DNA from: Trema orientale
Lineage: Eukaryota > Streptophyta > Magnoliopsida > Rosales > Cannabaceae
Direction: 5' to 3'
Assembly (NCBI GenBank): GCA_002914845.1
Contig: JXTC01000053.1
Span: 181,856 to 245,855 of the forward strand
Length of the DNA stretch: 64,000 bases
Each line of letters begins with the position of its first letter. Positions within the stretch are counted from its first letter, which is position 1. Shown piece by piece: positions 37,001-48,005 of the stretch. Position numbers and translations under genes: made by a program. Below the pieces are notes generated by a model that ran no database searches, was not told the origin of the DNA, and saw only the letters and a program-made list of their open reading frames with translations.

Positions 37001-38329
37001 TACACTACGTTTCGAGCTTCATTTCTCATTTATTTATTTATTTATTGGACTAATTAAGTAATTTTTTTTCAATCTATAAATAGGTACTATTTTACTTAAT
37101 TAAAATTTATTTTACATGTTTTTTATGGTAAAAATGTTGAAAGAACATTAAATAGAGTATTTATTTAAGGTGCTCAATATCACATAAAATGTCTATATAT
37201 TATTAAAGAGTTAAGTGATATTTAATTTAGAGCACATGTATCTGCATAATAGAATGATACATTATATTAGACACTTAACTCGATGTTTTGGAACACATCA
37301 TTGATTTATTTGTTAACATTGAAAATTCATATAAAGCAAATATTTAACAATGAGAATTAATGTACATGAAATTGAAAAGAAAAGTTTATTCAATTGCTTT
37401 CAAGAGAGGGGGGGAGGTGGTCATACGTATAGCTTAGTGATAACTGGTAACTTCATCTCTTATTAATGTATATCCCCCGAGTCCAAATACCCTTCTCCAG
37501 GTATAGTTGGAAAAAAATAAAAATAAAAACATTTTATTGATAGCGAGTTTTACTAAGTTGATGATGTATTGGACAAAAAAATTAAAAAAGATGGAATTCA
37601 ATGATTCCTAGTGTTTACTAATATTTCAGGAATTGGAATGATGAGCTAACTTAATTCCCATTTTGATGTTTAATGAGTTGTGGAATAAAAACCAAAATGA
37701 ATTTGTGATAAAAAGTACTCTTCTTTTTAAATTGTTAATTGAAATATGTTTTTCAAAAAAGAAGAACTCTATTTGGAACTTAGATTTTTAGAGAGGAAAA
37801 AAAAAATTCTAAGAGATTCTATTTTTTCTTATTTAGATTGAAATAAAAAGCGATATAAATTTTTTGAAAGAAAAATAAGAGTTTCATTTAATGTCATTTT
37901 TTAGTATATAGAATTTTCACACATTAATTAGTAAAACCAAAAATATTAAAATAAAGTTCTATAAACTTTGAAAAAATATTTTCCTCTTTATTTCAATAAC
38001 CTTTTTAACGCAATTTTTTTCCCTCGAACCGATTTATTCAAATGATGTATAATTAATTGGAAATTAAATCCTGAACCGGCCCTTATTTTTATTTTTTATT
38101 TTTTAAAATTCCTGACCTTGGAACTAATTATGAGGAGAATCAATTACTGATTTTGTGATTGGATCTATCGGAATTAAGTTCAAGGTGTGCAAGAAAACAT
38201 AATTTGGAGACTTTCCCTTCTTACATGATTAGGCAAATTTTTTCTCTAATTTATTCACTCATTTTAGCGTGTTAGGCTTTTTTGTTCCCCAGTTGTTTTG
38301 CGGGGAAAAGTATTCTATTCGAACACTAG
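34066..38329. other. Gene-poor AT-rich intergenic stretch
   Basis: No gene is supported. The open frames at 35702-36040, 36529-36924 and 36659-36859 have no domain and low-complexity composition. Near 37060-37140 a short family B-like end is visible (CAATCTATAAATAGGTACTA). Confidence 0.5.
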
Positions 38330-38765
38330 GGGACTACTTGGATTCATTTTTGTCTTCTGTTTTTAGTTTTTAAAATAGAAAAATAGAAATTTTTTTTGAA
38401 AGTTTGCTTGGCAATTTTGTTTTTATTTTTTGTTTTTAAAAATTGTTACCAAAATTTTCAGAAAAAATGATAACTAAAAATTTCTAATAACTTTATTTTT
38501 TAAAACAAATTTCAAAAATTAAAAAACACGTATATATTTATACATAAGTATCTATATACATATATATGTGTACATATACTAATATAAGTCTATATGACTT
38601 TCTCCCTCATTATTTGCACTTTTTGTTTTTGGAAACAAGTAGGGAAAATAAGTTTGCCAAACATATTTTTTGTTTTTAAAAATTAAAAATCAAAACAAAA
38701 TTTTCACTTCTATTTTCAGTTTATTTAAACGAAAAAATTAGAAGTAAATCTAAGCAAATTTAGAG
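38330..38765. mobile_element. Foldback element
   Basis: Left arm GTTTTTATTTTTTGTTTTTA and right arm TTAAAAATCAAAACAAAATT are inverted. Outer ends TTGGATTCATTTTTGTCTTC and GAAGTAAATCTAAGCAAA also pair loosely. The high A/T content makes chance pairing more likely than for the other families. Confidence 0.45.
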
Positions 38766-39160
38766 ATTTGCACATAGAAAGTTAATTATACTGATTTCAG
38801 AGAATTATATTCTAGAACATTTATGTTAGCCGATGTAAATCAGGTACATTTTTATCTTCCAAAAGTACTCGTATGCTGTGTATACATCTCAAGAAAACGA
38901 AAAAAATAAATTAACCTAACTTTAAAAGTCATACTACTTCTAATTTAGAGATTCCAATGGATTTTTAGTGGGTGTATATGCAAATTTTTTTATTGGTTTA
39001 GCAGCTGATCTAAATTAACCATCAATTTGTTGGAACTATTAAAATACATCTCGTTGTTTTTTTTTAATGGTAATATTTTACGATCAAAATCATTTACAGA
39101 TTAGAAAATTCAACTAAATTAGCACACTAAACATAAGTAACTCACACTAAAAAAAAAAGT
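38766..39160. other. Intergenic, nothing recognised
   Basis: AT-rich sequence without open frames of note. Confidence 0.4.
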
Positions 39161-40205
39161 TGTGACGTCCTCTATTTTATGGGACTCACAATAATATAGA
39201 GGGTTTTGTCATTGAACAACCATCGTACGAGCGACTGTTACTATCACATGCTTCAAAAATATGTAAATAACTCAAAACTTCTAACCTTTTGGTTCCTTCA
39301 TTAAGGGAATTTTAGCACATTGGACAGACTTATGGGAAAACATTTCAAACTTCTTTTTAATATGAATACGTTAGAGATTAAACGTATAATCACTGAAAGT
39401 ATTATATTCTTTTAATTAAATTTTAAGACTTCGCTACCATTTTTATTTATTTATTTATTTTTGTCAAATTAAGCTAAGTAAAATTCTCTTGATATAGTTG
39501 AAAGAAACTATCCATTATTCTTTTCAATTTATAAAAGCAAAAATAAAAAACTCTACAAAGACTAGAAACCAAAATTTGCAAATATTTATTTTCTACAAAC
39601 GGTTAGACAAAATGAGCGTATATGTGTAAAGATTTAATATAACAACAATAATATAACAAAATTGAATGTGAACCATATAAACATAAATAATAAAATATGA
39701 GTTAAAAATTTTAAGAAATAAATCGAGACTTATATATCACGCAATTTCTTTAACCAAATTCATCTCCTCTCAAGGTTCTTGAGATCGTTAGACGTCCATA
39801 TCGTATGATGTAATGATTTTGGGAGTAACAAGCGCACCAAATTTCTACTTCGGACAAACTGAATTATCATCTAAACTCTATTAAAAATTCGAAAAATTAG
39901 AACTAGAAAACTAACCAAAGCACTAGAACTAGAATGGTAGATAGAATTTGAGAGGAGATGTGCCTCTTTTTATAGGATCCAAATGGGGATTAGGAGATTC
40001 TTAGCATTTGATCAAGAAACATTTTTGGCATGAGTCATGGCAATTACAAAATGTTTTTATTCATCTCATTAATTCATTGATTAATTTTTATTTTAAAAAA
40101 AATAAACATTCCAGAATAGATGCCCATCAGTTACAAAACATTACAAACACTACAGACGTTTTATTACCCATAACAGTTTATAACTTTCAAAGCAAAATCT
40201 GTAAC
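39161..40205 (-). mobile_element. LTR-like fragment, reverse orientation
   Basis: On the minus strand a clear TATA box (CCTATAAAAAGAGGCACATC) lies near 39979-39960, followed by a CT-rich leader, as in copia LTR U3/R junctions. The + strand begins TGTGACGTCC at 39161. The other end was not fixed and no protein-coding part is present. Confidence 0.4.
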
Positions 40206-40860
40206 TAAGATAGATTTATGGGATGATGGGGAGTGGTGGAGGGAGAAAACAGAAGGAAATAGGTAATCCTTTGTTCGGTAAGAATAACGGGGAAGGGAGA
40301 GAAGACTTTTAAGAGATATAGTCTCCTTGTAGGCCCACCAAAATGAAGAGAGAAGAAAGTAAGTACAATGACAAATTTATCCTTTAAAAAAATTATGTAA
40401 AAAAGTAACAAAATAGATAATAAAATAATTTTATAAATAAATAATCTTCATCATTCTTATTCTTAATTTTCCAAAGACAACTTGATGGAATTACACCCCT
40501 CCCCTCTTTTCTAACCCCTCCATCTTTTCCACTCTCATTTCCTCCAACTAAATATAATGACAAAAAATTATGTAAAAAATAACAAAATGAGGAATAAAAT
40601 AATTTAATAAATAAATAATTTTCATTATTCTTATTCTTAATTTTCTAAAACAAACAACTCAATGGATTGTTACACTCTTTTCCCTCTTTCCTAACCTCTT
40701 CATCTTTTTCACTCTCCCTCCCTCTTATCAAATATAATGACAAAAAATAAAATCGGTAAAAATTAAACATCAATTTATCGTCTACCCGAACGTATTGATA
40801 TTTTTTCCAAACAGAAACTCCTATAAAAGTATATCTTGACTATTATGTAAATACTTATTG
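40206..40860. repeat. Intergenic with a diverged direct duplication
   Basis: Segments near 40380-40560 and 40560-40745 are similar: both contain AAAAAATTATGTAAAAAA, AATAAATAATNTTCAT, ATTCTTATTCTTAATTTTC and a pyrimidine-rich tail ending AATATAATGACAAAAAAT. No coding signal. Confidence 0.6.
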
Positions 40861-41030
40861 GGGATGGCTACGGTAGGGGCGTCCCTACGTAGGGTCATGC
40901 CTTAATTATCGTTGGATGGGAATCTGTGCGGAATAACGAGAATCTGTAGAGAATCTATTTATATATAGATTTCCATCCAACGGTGAATAGACAGGCCCTA
41001 CGTAGGGGCGCCCCTATTGTAGACGCGCGC
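40861..41030 (+). mobile_element. Foldback MITE family A, copy 3, in the bZIP promoter
   Basis: Complete copy. Ends GGCTACGGTAGGGGCGTCCC and GGGGCGCCCCTATTGTAGAC are inverted, and so are the inner arms (TCGTTGGATGGGAATCTGT against TAGATTTCCATCCAACGGTG). About 170 bp. CTTATT occurs just outside both ends, a possible but imperfect target duplication. It lies 1.25 kb upstream of the bZIP start codon. Confidence 0.85.
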
Positions 41031-41108
41031 TTATTTATTTTTAATTTGTCGATGTGTAAAAGACATCCCAACGTTAGTCGTCTCGTCGGCACAATGCTTT
41101 TTACGGTT

Positions 41109-41426
41109 CACGTGCGCTAAAACTTTGCACAAGAAAAATAAAATAGGACAATATTTGCATTTAAAAAAAAAAAAAAGAAGAAGAAGAAGAATATTTGGAC
41201 TTTGTTCAAGAAAAAAAAAAAAAAAAGAGAGAAGAATATTAATAATATTTGGACGAAAATGTCCTCGATTTCCCAAACGGGCCATCACCAAACGCCACGC
41301 GCACACGGCACACGCAATGTGAAGAGTGAAATTGTGCGCACTGCACCCATGCGTACTTTTACCTCGCAATCCTTATCCAACGCTACTATAATTTAATCCA
41401 AACCCTTCCTCAAGAGAAACGTGGGC
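41109..41426 (+). promoter_or_regulatory. ABRE/G-box motifs upstream of the bZIP gene
   Basis: CACGTG at 41109-41114 and ACGTGGGC at 41419-41426 are ACGT-core elements of the class bound by AREB/ABF proteins. A further CCACGTTC lies near 41500. They suggest abscisic-acid control or autoregulation of the gene at 42285. That is inference from motifs only. Confidence 0.5.
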
Positions 41427-41848
41427 GGATGAGATTCTCCCACTTAGCGCAGTCTGATTGGCTATAGTCACATCAAAGCCTCCCAACCAATTAAAGTGGT
41501 CCACGTTCAAAAGCAGCTGATCAGTGTGATCCACCTCCCAATTATTTCTATATATCAGGCAATTAAATATTATTTTAATGATTTCGAACCCTACCTTCCC
41601 CACTCCTTGTCTTAACTCTTAACTCCTCAAAGCACAATTTCTTTAATAAAATAATTAGAAAATGAAATAAAAAAAAATATAAATATAAACATTTAAAAAA
41701 AAAAAAGCAGCAAAAGGACAGTCGACACTTGGCGGTTCTGGCAAACTCCTGCTAAGCGAAAACAACGGAACGCAGCCAAAGAAGCCACCAGAACAAGAAA
41801 TTTTCTCAAAACCCAAAAATACCCAAAAAAAAAAAAAAACACAAAAAG

Positions 41849-42174
41849 GTAAAAGCATCTTTCTAATTTCTTTCTTTTTAATTTTTAATTCCCTGTAAAT
41901 AATATTTTTCTCTTACATTTTATAAGATTTTATCTTCTCTAACTACCACTACTTGATTTAATTTTTTTTTTTTAATGTTTTGCTTTAGATATTTACTATC
42001 TATGCAGAAATTTCATTTTATTATTTTGGCTATATCTTCTTCTTAAATTGATCGGGACTATCTAGTTCTAGCTCAGGGTTTTTTGAATCATAGATCAATT
42101 CCTAAAATAATAAGCAATGTTGGTAGATTTCATCTCCTCAACCTGAAATTCTGTTGGTTTTAAATTCTTCGCAG
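41849..42174 (+). other. Possible 5' UTR intron of the bZIP gene
   Basis: AAAAAG|GTAAAAGC at 41848/41849 and TTCTTCGCAG|CACATAAT at 42174/42175 could bound a leader intron. The inner sequence is T-rich, as plant introns are, and family members often have a leader intron. Not proven. Confidence 0.4.
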
Positions 42175-42284
42175 CACATAATCACATCGCAAGTGTTCTT
42201 ACAAACCTGTCCGTACAGCACAAGATCCGTCGACTCTGTCCCCCTTCCCTTTNTTTTTTTTTTTTTTTTTTTGGATTTGCGAAA

Positions 42285-44976
42285 ATGGGGTCGAATATGA
42301 ACTTTAAGAGCATAGGGAATGACCCATCGGCGAACGGCGGCGGCGGCGGAGGAGGGCGGCCGCCGGGGAACAACAACCAGCTGGTGAGGCAGTCGTCGAT
42401 CTACACTCTGACATTCGACGAGTTTCAGAGCACCATGGGCGGAATAGGGAAGGATTTCGGGTCGATGAACATGGATGAGCTTTTGAAGAACATCTGGAGC
42501 GCCGAGGAGATCCAGACCATGGCGTCGGTTGGTGCTGCTCCAGCTGCTGGACAAGCTGGGGTTGGGGCTGGGATTGGGGCAATCCCTCTCCAGAGGCAGG
42601 GCTCGTTGACGCTGCCCAGGACGCTGAGCCAGAAGACGGTAGATGAGGTTTGGAGGGATTTGTCCAAGGATGGGACTGGAGCCGCCGCCGCCGCCGCCGC
42701 CGCCGCCGCGTCCAATTTGCCGCAGAGGCAACAGACTCTGGGGGAGATGACTTTGGAGGAGTTCTTGGTGAGAGCTGGGGTTGTTAGGGAAGATAACCAA
42801 TTGGCTGGAAAGCCACAACCACCATCTAATAATGGTGGTGGAGGTGGTGGCGCCGCCGGCGGCTTTTTCGGTGAGTTAGCGCGCTCTGGTATCGGTTTCG
42901 AGCAGACGAATCGGGGTACTGGAATGGTGGGTAATCGGATTCAAGAGGCTAACAATCAGATTTCTATTCAAGCTGCGAATTTGCCGCTGAATGTTAATGG
43001 GGTGAGATCGAATCAGCAACCGTTACCGCAGCCGCAGCAGCAGCGGCAACATCAGCAGCAGCAGCAGCAGCAGCAAATTTATCCTAAGCAGCCGACTGTG
43101 ACATATGCAACTCAGTTGCCTATGCAAACGGGTGGTCAGCTGGGTAGTCCCGGAGTGAGGGGTGGGATTATGGGGATTACGGATCAGGGTTTGAGTAATG
43201 CTTTGGTTCAGGGTGGAGGGATGGGAATGGTTGGATTAGGAGGTGGGGCTGTAACCATTGGGACTGCATCGCCTGCGAACCAGATATCTTCTGATGGGAT
43301 GAAGAGTAACGGTGATACCTCGTCTGTTTCGCCGGTTCCTTTCGTGTTTAATGGCGGTTTGAGGGGTAGGAAGTGCGGTGGGGCTGTGGAGAAGGTTGTC
43401 GAGCGGAGACAGAGGAGAATGATTAAGAACCGAGAGTCAGCCGCCAGGTCCCGCGCCCGAAAACAGGTGAATACGCTTGTTTGATCTTCTTTAATTTTTC
43501 TTCTTTATCTATTCGTGCTCGGATATAATTGAGTCAGCTATTGAGTTTCACGTTGGATTTATGTTTAGACAAGTGAACACTCGGATAATAGAACACGCAT
43601 TCAAATTGAGTTAAGAGAAAGAAGCTTTATAAGTGAACGTGTCCAAAGCTCATCAGTGCTCTCCGCTAACCTGACTAAATTGATAACTATATGGTTGCAT
43701 CATCGCACACATGGCTTTATCTAAGTACTACCGCCTGACCGAAAATCCCGAACTAAGATAGGCATGAGTTGTGCTATGCGTTTTTAGCACATGAAGCAGA
43801 AAAGGAAAAGGAATTTTGTAAATCCCTTTTTGAAAATACTCATTTGAATTCGTTATCAAAACTCCTTTTTCTTTTCTTTCCTTTTTCCTTTTTTCTTTCT
43901 TTTTTTTTTGGCGCTAAAAGGTTGAAACTCTGATGGCTGAAGAGTTAAAGAAATTTTTGATAATTTTCGTCTTCTTGTCACTTTATAAGTTTTGCTAGCC
44001 ATTAACCTTCTGCTTTTGTGGTCCATTAACGTGCTGTGTCCTCAAAACTTCATGAAAGATCATGTGGCAGAATGGTAATTTGATAGCGATCTGACATGAC
44101 GAGAGTCGAGAGATGAAAGATTTTGAGACGTTTTAAGTATCCAGTTTGTTACAAGGTAATGGAAGGTTAATTGACATAGTATGAAGTTAAGAGTTGTATC
44201 ATCTCAACATCAAAGACGTTGAATATAACTACTAAAACTACGAACTTAATTATCTTTCAAACCGAGTATATTTTGTTGACCTGTGGTGGGATGCGGAGGA
44301 TGACTGAATAGTGTTGTTATATACCATTTTGCATTTTGGCAACGTGCTTGATATTTCACCTATTATCTCTTGTGGGCTTATGCCAGGCTTACACAATGGA
44401 ACTGGAAGCAGAAGTTGCCAAGTTAAAAGAGGAGAACGAAGAATTGCGGAAGAAACAGGTAATTTCTAGTACATATAAGCTCACGTGAGTAAGCTAGCAT
44501 TCCAGTGGGAAAGACTTATATGGTTCTCCTTTGGGTGTTGCAGGACGAAATCATGGAAATGCAGAAAACCCAGGTATTACTATGTTTCTCTCTGATTTTC
44601 TGTTACTATCATTTAATTCAGCATTAACTTGAACGCAGACCATCTGTCTATTTTTCGTGTCTTGTCTATTGTCTACCCAACAATTTTTACTTTTTATTAA
44701 GTTATGGTCACTGACAAATATTTCGTGGCCAAGTAATTAAAGTCTCTCACAATGTCCTTTATCTCGCTTGTTCTCTTTTGGGAATAGGCTCACCAGAGCC
44801 ATTATTGAAATCTGAAGTACTCATCATTTTTCCATTGATTAGCTAGCTCTATTTGTATCTTAAATATGGTTTTGTATAAAGGTGGTTAAATTACATGACA
44901 GGTAATGGAGATGATGAACGTGCAGCGAGGAGTGAAGAAACGCTGCTTGAGAAGAACGCAGACTGGGCCTTGGTGA
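42285..44976 (+). CDS. ABF: AREB/ABF-type group A bZIP transcription factor
   Basis: Nuclear activator that binds abscisic-acid response elements and is switched on by SnRK2 phosphorylation. Exons 42285-43466, 44387-44458, 44544-44573 and 44902-44976 join in phase 0 with GT-AG introns to give 452 aa. All family motifs are seen: RQSSIYTLTFDEFQ (35-48), NMDELLKNIWSAEE (62-75), LTLPRTLSQKTVDEVW (108-123), RQQTLGEMTLEEFLVRAG (148-165), the basic region ending NRESAARSRARKQ (382-394) with N-x7-R, a short leucine zipper, and C-terminal RRTQTGPW. Arg-x-x-Ser/Thr sites for SnRK2 sit in each motif. Low-complexity tracts include poly-Gly (18-24), poly-Ala (about 132-142) and poly-Gln (about 255-262), the first two encoded by GC-rich repeats unlike the surroundings. 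Intron 1 (920 bp) splits the basic region from the zipper, as in relatives. The T run with N at 42253 lies in the leader. Confidence 0.95.
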
Positions 44977-46631
44977 AGCGCACGTCTTTTTAGTCTGGAA
45001 AATATGGTAGGTGTCATGTACATATCTAAGGCGAACGTGTTTTCTGTTGTAGATCATGAGAGCTTTAGTTGTGTTGTAGGTTGGTTACCTTTAAATACTA
45101 CTTAATTATATGATCCCCCCCTCTGCTGCTTCTTCTTCGTAACATTATGCGTACAGATAGGAAGGAGAAGAGAAGCACAATACATCTGTGAGATATTTTC
45201 TGATACATATGTCGGAGCTTGTCAGTTTCTACCATCACTAGTCAACCAAAATATCTTTAATGCAATTTGCATCTTGTGTCATTGCGTCGTGGGTGTCGAT
45301 GACCAACTTCCTCTAACCTTCAAGTATCTAGCATAACCAACTTATCGATATAATGATGTATCATGCTCCAAACTACTTCTATCACAATTATAACTGCTAG
45401 TCTAGTGGATTCAGGCTTTTTCAGTTATCTGCTCACTTGCAATGAGCACTTCAAATGAGGAACGTTTTAATTAGAATTGCTTGGAACAGATGTGGCTCTG
45501 TTGAGCCTCTTTGTATGTTTGTCTCTGATTTCTTTTTGTCGACATAATTGTCCGTTTTCATAGTCGTATAGTGAGGGATGAAGAGGCTTGTTGAAAAATT
45601 GGCATCGATAATCTTGATGCGAGTATGTTTCTTTTCATGGTACGTATGTGCTTGGAATGACATGCAGATTAGCTTAAACGACTTGGGTCAATAGCTGTCC
45701 AAGTTCCAACCTTCTAGTTTTCAGATAATCAAGACATTCAGCTATAAGCAAATAAGATACTCCATTTTTTTTTTCCCCTAGTTGGCGTAGCCATAGACAA
45801 GAATCACAACGAAAGATGTGGTTCCGTCTCTGTATGGTTTTGGCTGGAGGCAAGAAGCAGTCGCCTTCTCCCTAACCGGTCGCCGTATTTCATCTTGGAC
45901 TTGCTTCCTTTTTCTGTTCCTCACCGCTTTGCAAAGGCCACTCCCACTAGACAAGAAATTTGCTTTGTACAATTTCTTGGACGAACGTGTCTACGTTTAC
46001 CGACCCAAACAGATCGTTCCGTGCCAGTCCCGAAGAGTTTGCTACCGGACTGGTAATACATGTCAAGAGCAAAAGCAGAACACTTCAATTCACATTTTCA
46101 GGTTGATTCACAGCACAATAGAATGTGCAACGTCAATGTAATAAAATTTTGTAAGAATTTGGAAACTCAACATAAAAAATTACTTGTCGATCCAAAAAAT
46201 ATAGCCTTTGGCTTACATATTTTTCGTCACAAAAGACCTGGGTTTTGTTTTAACCTATCAAAATTTCCTTTTTCAATTTAATTTGAGGGGGATAGAAATT
46301 CCTCGGATTAATTTTTTTTTGCCATAAAAGGACCCTGGACCGGATTTAACCTGTCAAAATTTTTCTTCTATTTAATTTGTGAGGAGAAAAAAAGCATAAG
46401 GAAAATAAAACATCATTTTGAATAAAGAAAAAATAATTCAAAATTCTGTCCAAGTCGCGTGGCATCCCTTTTTTCTTTTTCTTTTTTTTTTTTTCCGAAC
46501 TTGAATGGCATCCTTTTCTTAAAAGAAAATAAATAATTAAAATTTGAATTTTGTACCCTACGTTTTAATTTTTATACACAATGCACATTGCACGGTTCGT
46601 TAGGGACATTTCAAGATTTTTCAAGGGGAAA
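44977..46631. other. bZIP 3' flank with an unexplained higher-GC block at about 45780-46060
   Basis: Presumed 3' UTR, then intergenic DNA. The block at 45780-46060 is markedly less AT-rich than its surroundings and open on both strands (45818-46141 plus, 45778-45972 minus). Neither translation shows a domain I recognise. It could be an exon remnant or a conserved noncoding element. Confidence 0.4.
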
Positions 46632-47012
46632 TTACACATTATACGGTGTTTTTGTAAAAAAATTTGAAAAATACGGTGGTCAGAAGATGTAGTACGGTTT
46701 TTATTAGAAAAATATTATTTTTTAAAAAATATTTAGAAAAATATCATTTTTAAAATAGTAACTAATAACCGGTAACCAGTTTCTAGAAACTGGTAACTAG
46801 TAACTAAAGGTATTTATAACTAGTATATAACTAGTAACCAGTAACCGGTAATCAGTTTTCAAATACTAATAACCAGTAACTATTTTTAAAATGGTATTTT
46901 TCTAAATATTTTTTAAAAAGTGATATTTTTCTAATAATAACCGTATGAAAATTTGAAACAAGTGTGAGTTCCGTATTTTTGTAATTCTTTTAGTTTTTAT
47001 ACGTAAAAGTGA
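46632..47012. mobile_element. Foldback element family H, copy 2
   Basis: Palindromic arms (CGGTTTTTATTAGAAAAATA against TTTTTCTAATAATAACCG) surround a centre built of GGTAACTAGTAAC and GTAACCGGTAA repeats. It matches the copy at 25743-26097, including the outer arm TGTAATTCTTTTAGTTTTTA. No coding capacity. Confidence 0.75.
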
Positions 47013-47060
47013 TAGAAACCCATTTTTCAATTCTTTCGAATTAGACTGATAAATAAATTA

Positions 47061-47605
47061 AGATAAATGACCTTGTTAGTCCTTATGAAAAGTCTATCTT
47101 TGGTTCTTAAATTTTACAATGCACTATTTTGATCCTTAAACTATTAAAAAAATTTCATTTTACTCTATTTGGTTGTATATTTTGTTTTAATCTTAACAGA
47201 ATGAGCATATAAAACAATTTTGTTATTCTGTTATACTTATTTCATATCTAGAAGCATTATCCAGCACAATAAAGAAATTAGAACATGAATTGAAACAGTT
47301 AAAAAATGATGGGTTAAAGAAAAATGAATTATACATTAGACGATAATGCAGTGTAAAACTGTCCAAAATACAATATTTTGTTAAAATCACACATACAGAA
47401 TGAAATATACAACTTATGAGCTTATTCTAACAAATTTCAAACAAAATGTATAACAAAAAAGACTAAAAATGACACATTTTTAATAGTTTAAGGACCAATA
47501 CAGCGCAATTTAAAGTTTAAGGACCATTACAGTGCAATTTAAAGTTTACGGACTAAAGTGAAATTTTCCCCTTAGTTCGAGGACTAATGGAGTCATTTTC
47601 CAATA
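47061..47605. mobile_element. Foldback MITE family E
   Basis: Left arm AGATAAATGACCTTGTTAGT pairs with the complement of the right arm (GAAAATGACTCCATTAGTCC). Inner motifs CCTTAAACTATTAAAAAAAT and TTTTTAATAGTTTAAGGACC also pair. About 545 bp, between the convergent bZIP and THO5 genes. Confidence 0.72.
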
Positions 47606-48005
47606 AGTTAAATCGAAGGTCTTTTACAACGAAAAAATGTAATCCTAGGCATTCTTATGATATCTTCAGATCTACAAGGGTTTCCTGTCAAACTTGATTA
47701 AATTTAAAAGAGATGATTGCCTTTTCTTTTTTTTTTTTTTAAAAAAGGGAAATTTTTTTATAAACGGAAAAAATGAAAAGACCGAATAGTAGAGGTAAGT
47801 ATAACAAAAACTATTCCACGGCGAAGATCCCACGATTGTTGTTAAGGAAGAGCTCGTTAATGATCTCCGAGCTCCACAGACCAGAGCTCCATAGACCAGT
47901 GTCTGAACTGAAAAAACTTAGCGACAAGTTCTGCAACTTCCATCTGAAAGTCGGAAAAATCAATATAATATTTCCATTGCGGCAGAAACTAAAGAAATAT
48001 ACTGC

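Noticed and set aside
41125..41396. Open frames across poly-A and poly-T runs upstream of the bZIP gene
   Set aside because: Translations are mostly Lys or Phe runs; the segment has promoter features instead.
42304..42818. Long open frames antisense to the bZIP exon 1
   Set aside because: They are the complement of GC-rich, repetitive coding sequence; the plus strand has all the family motifs.
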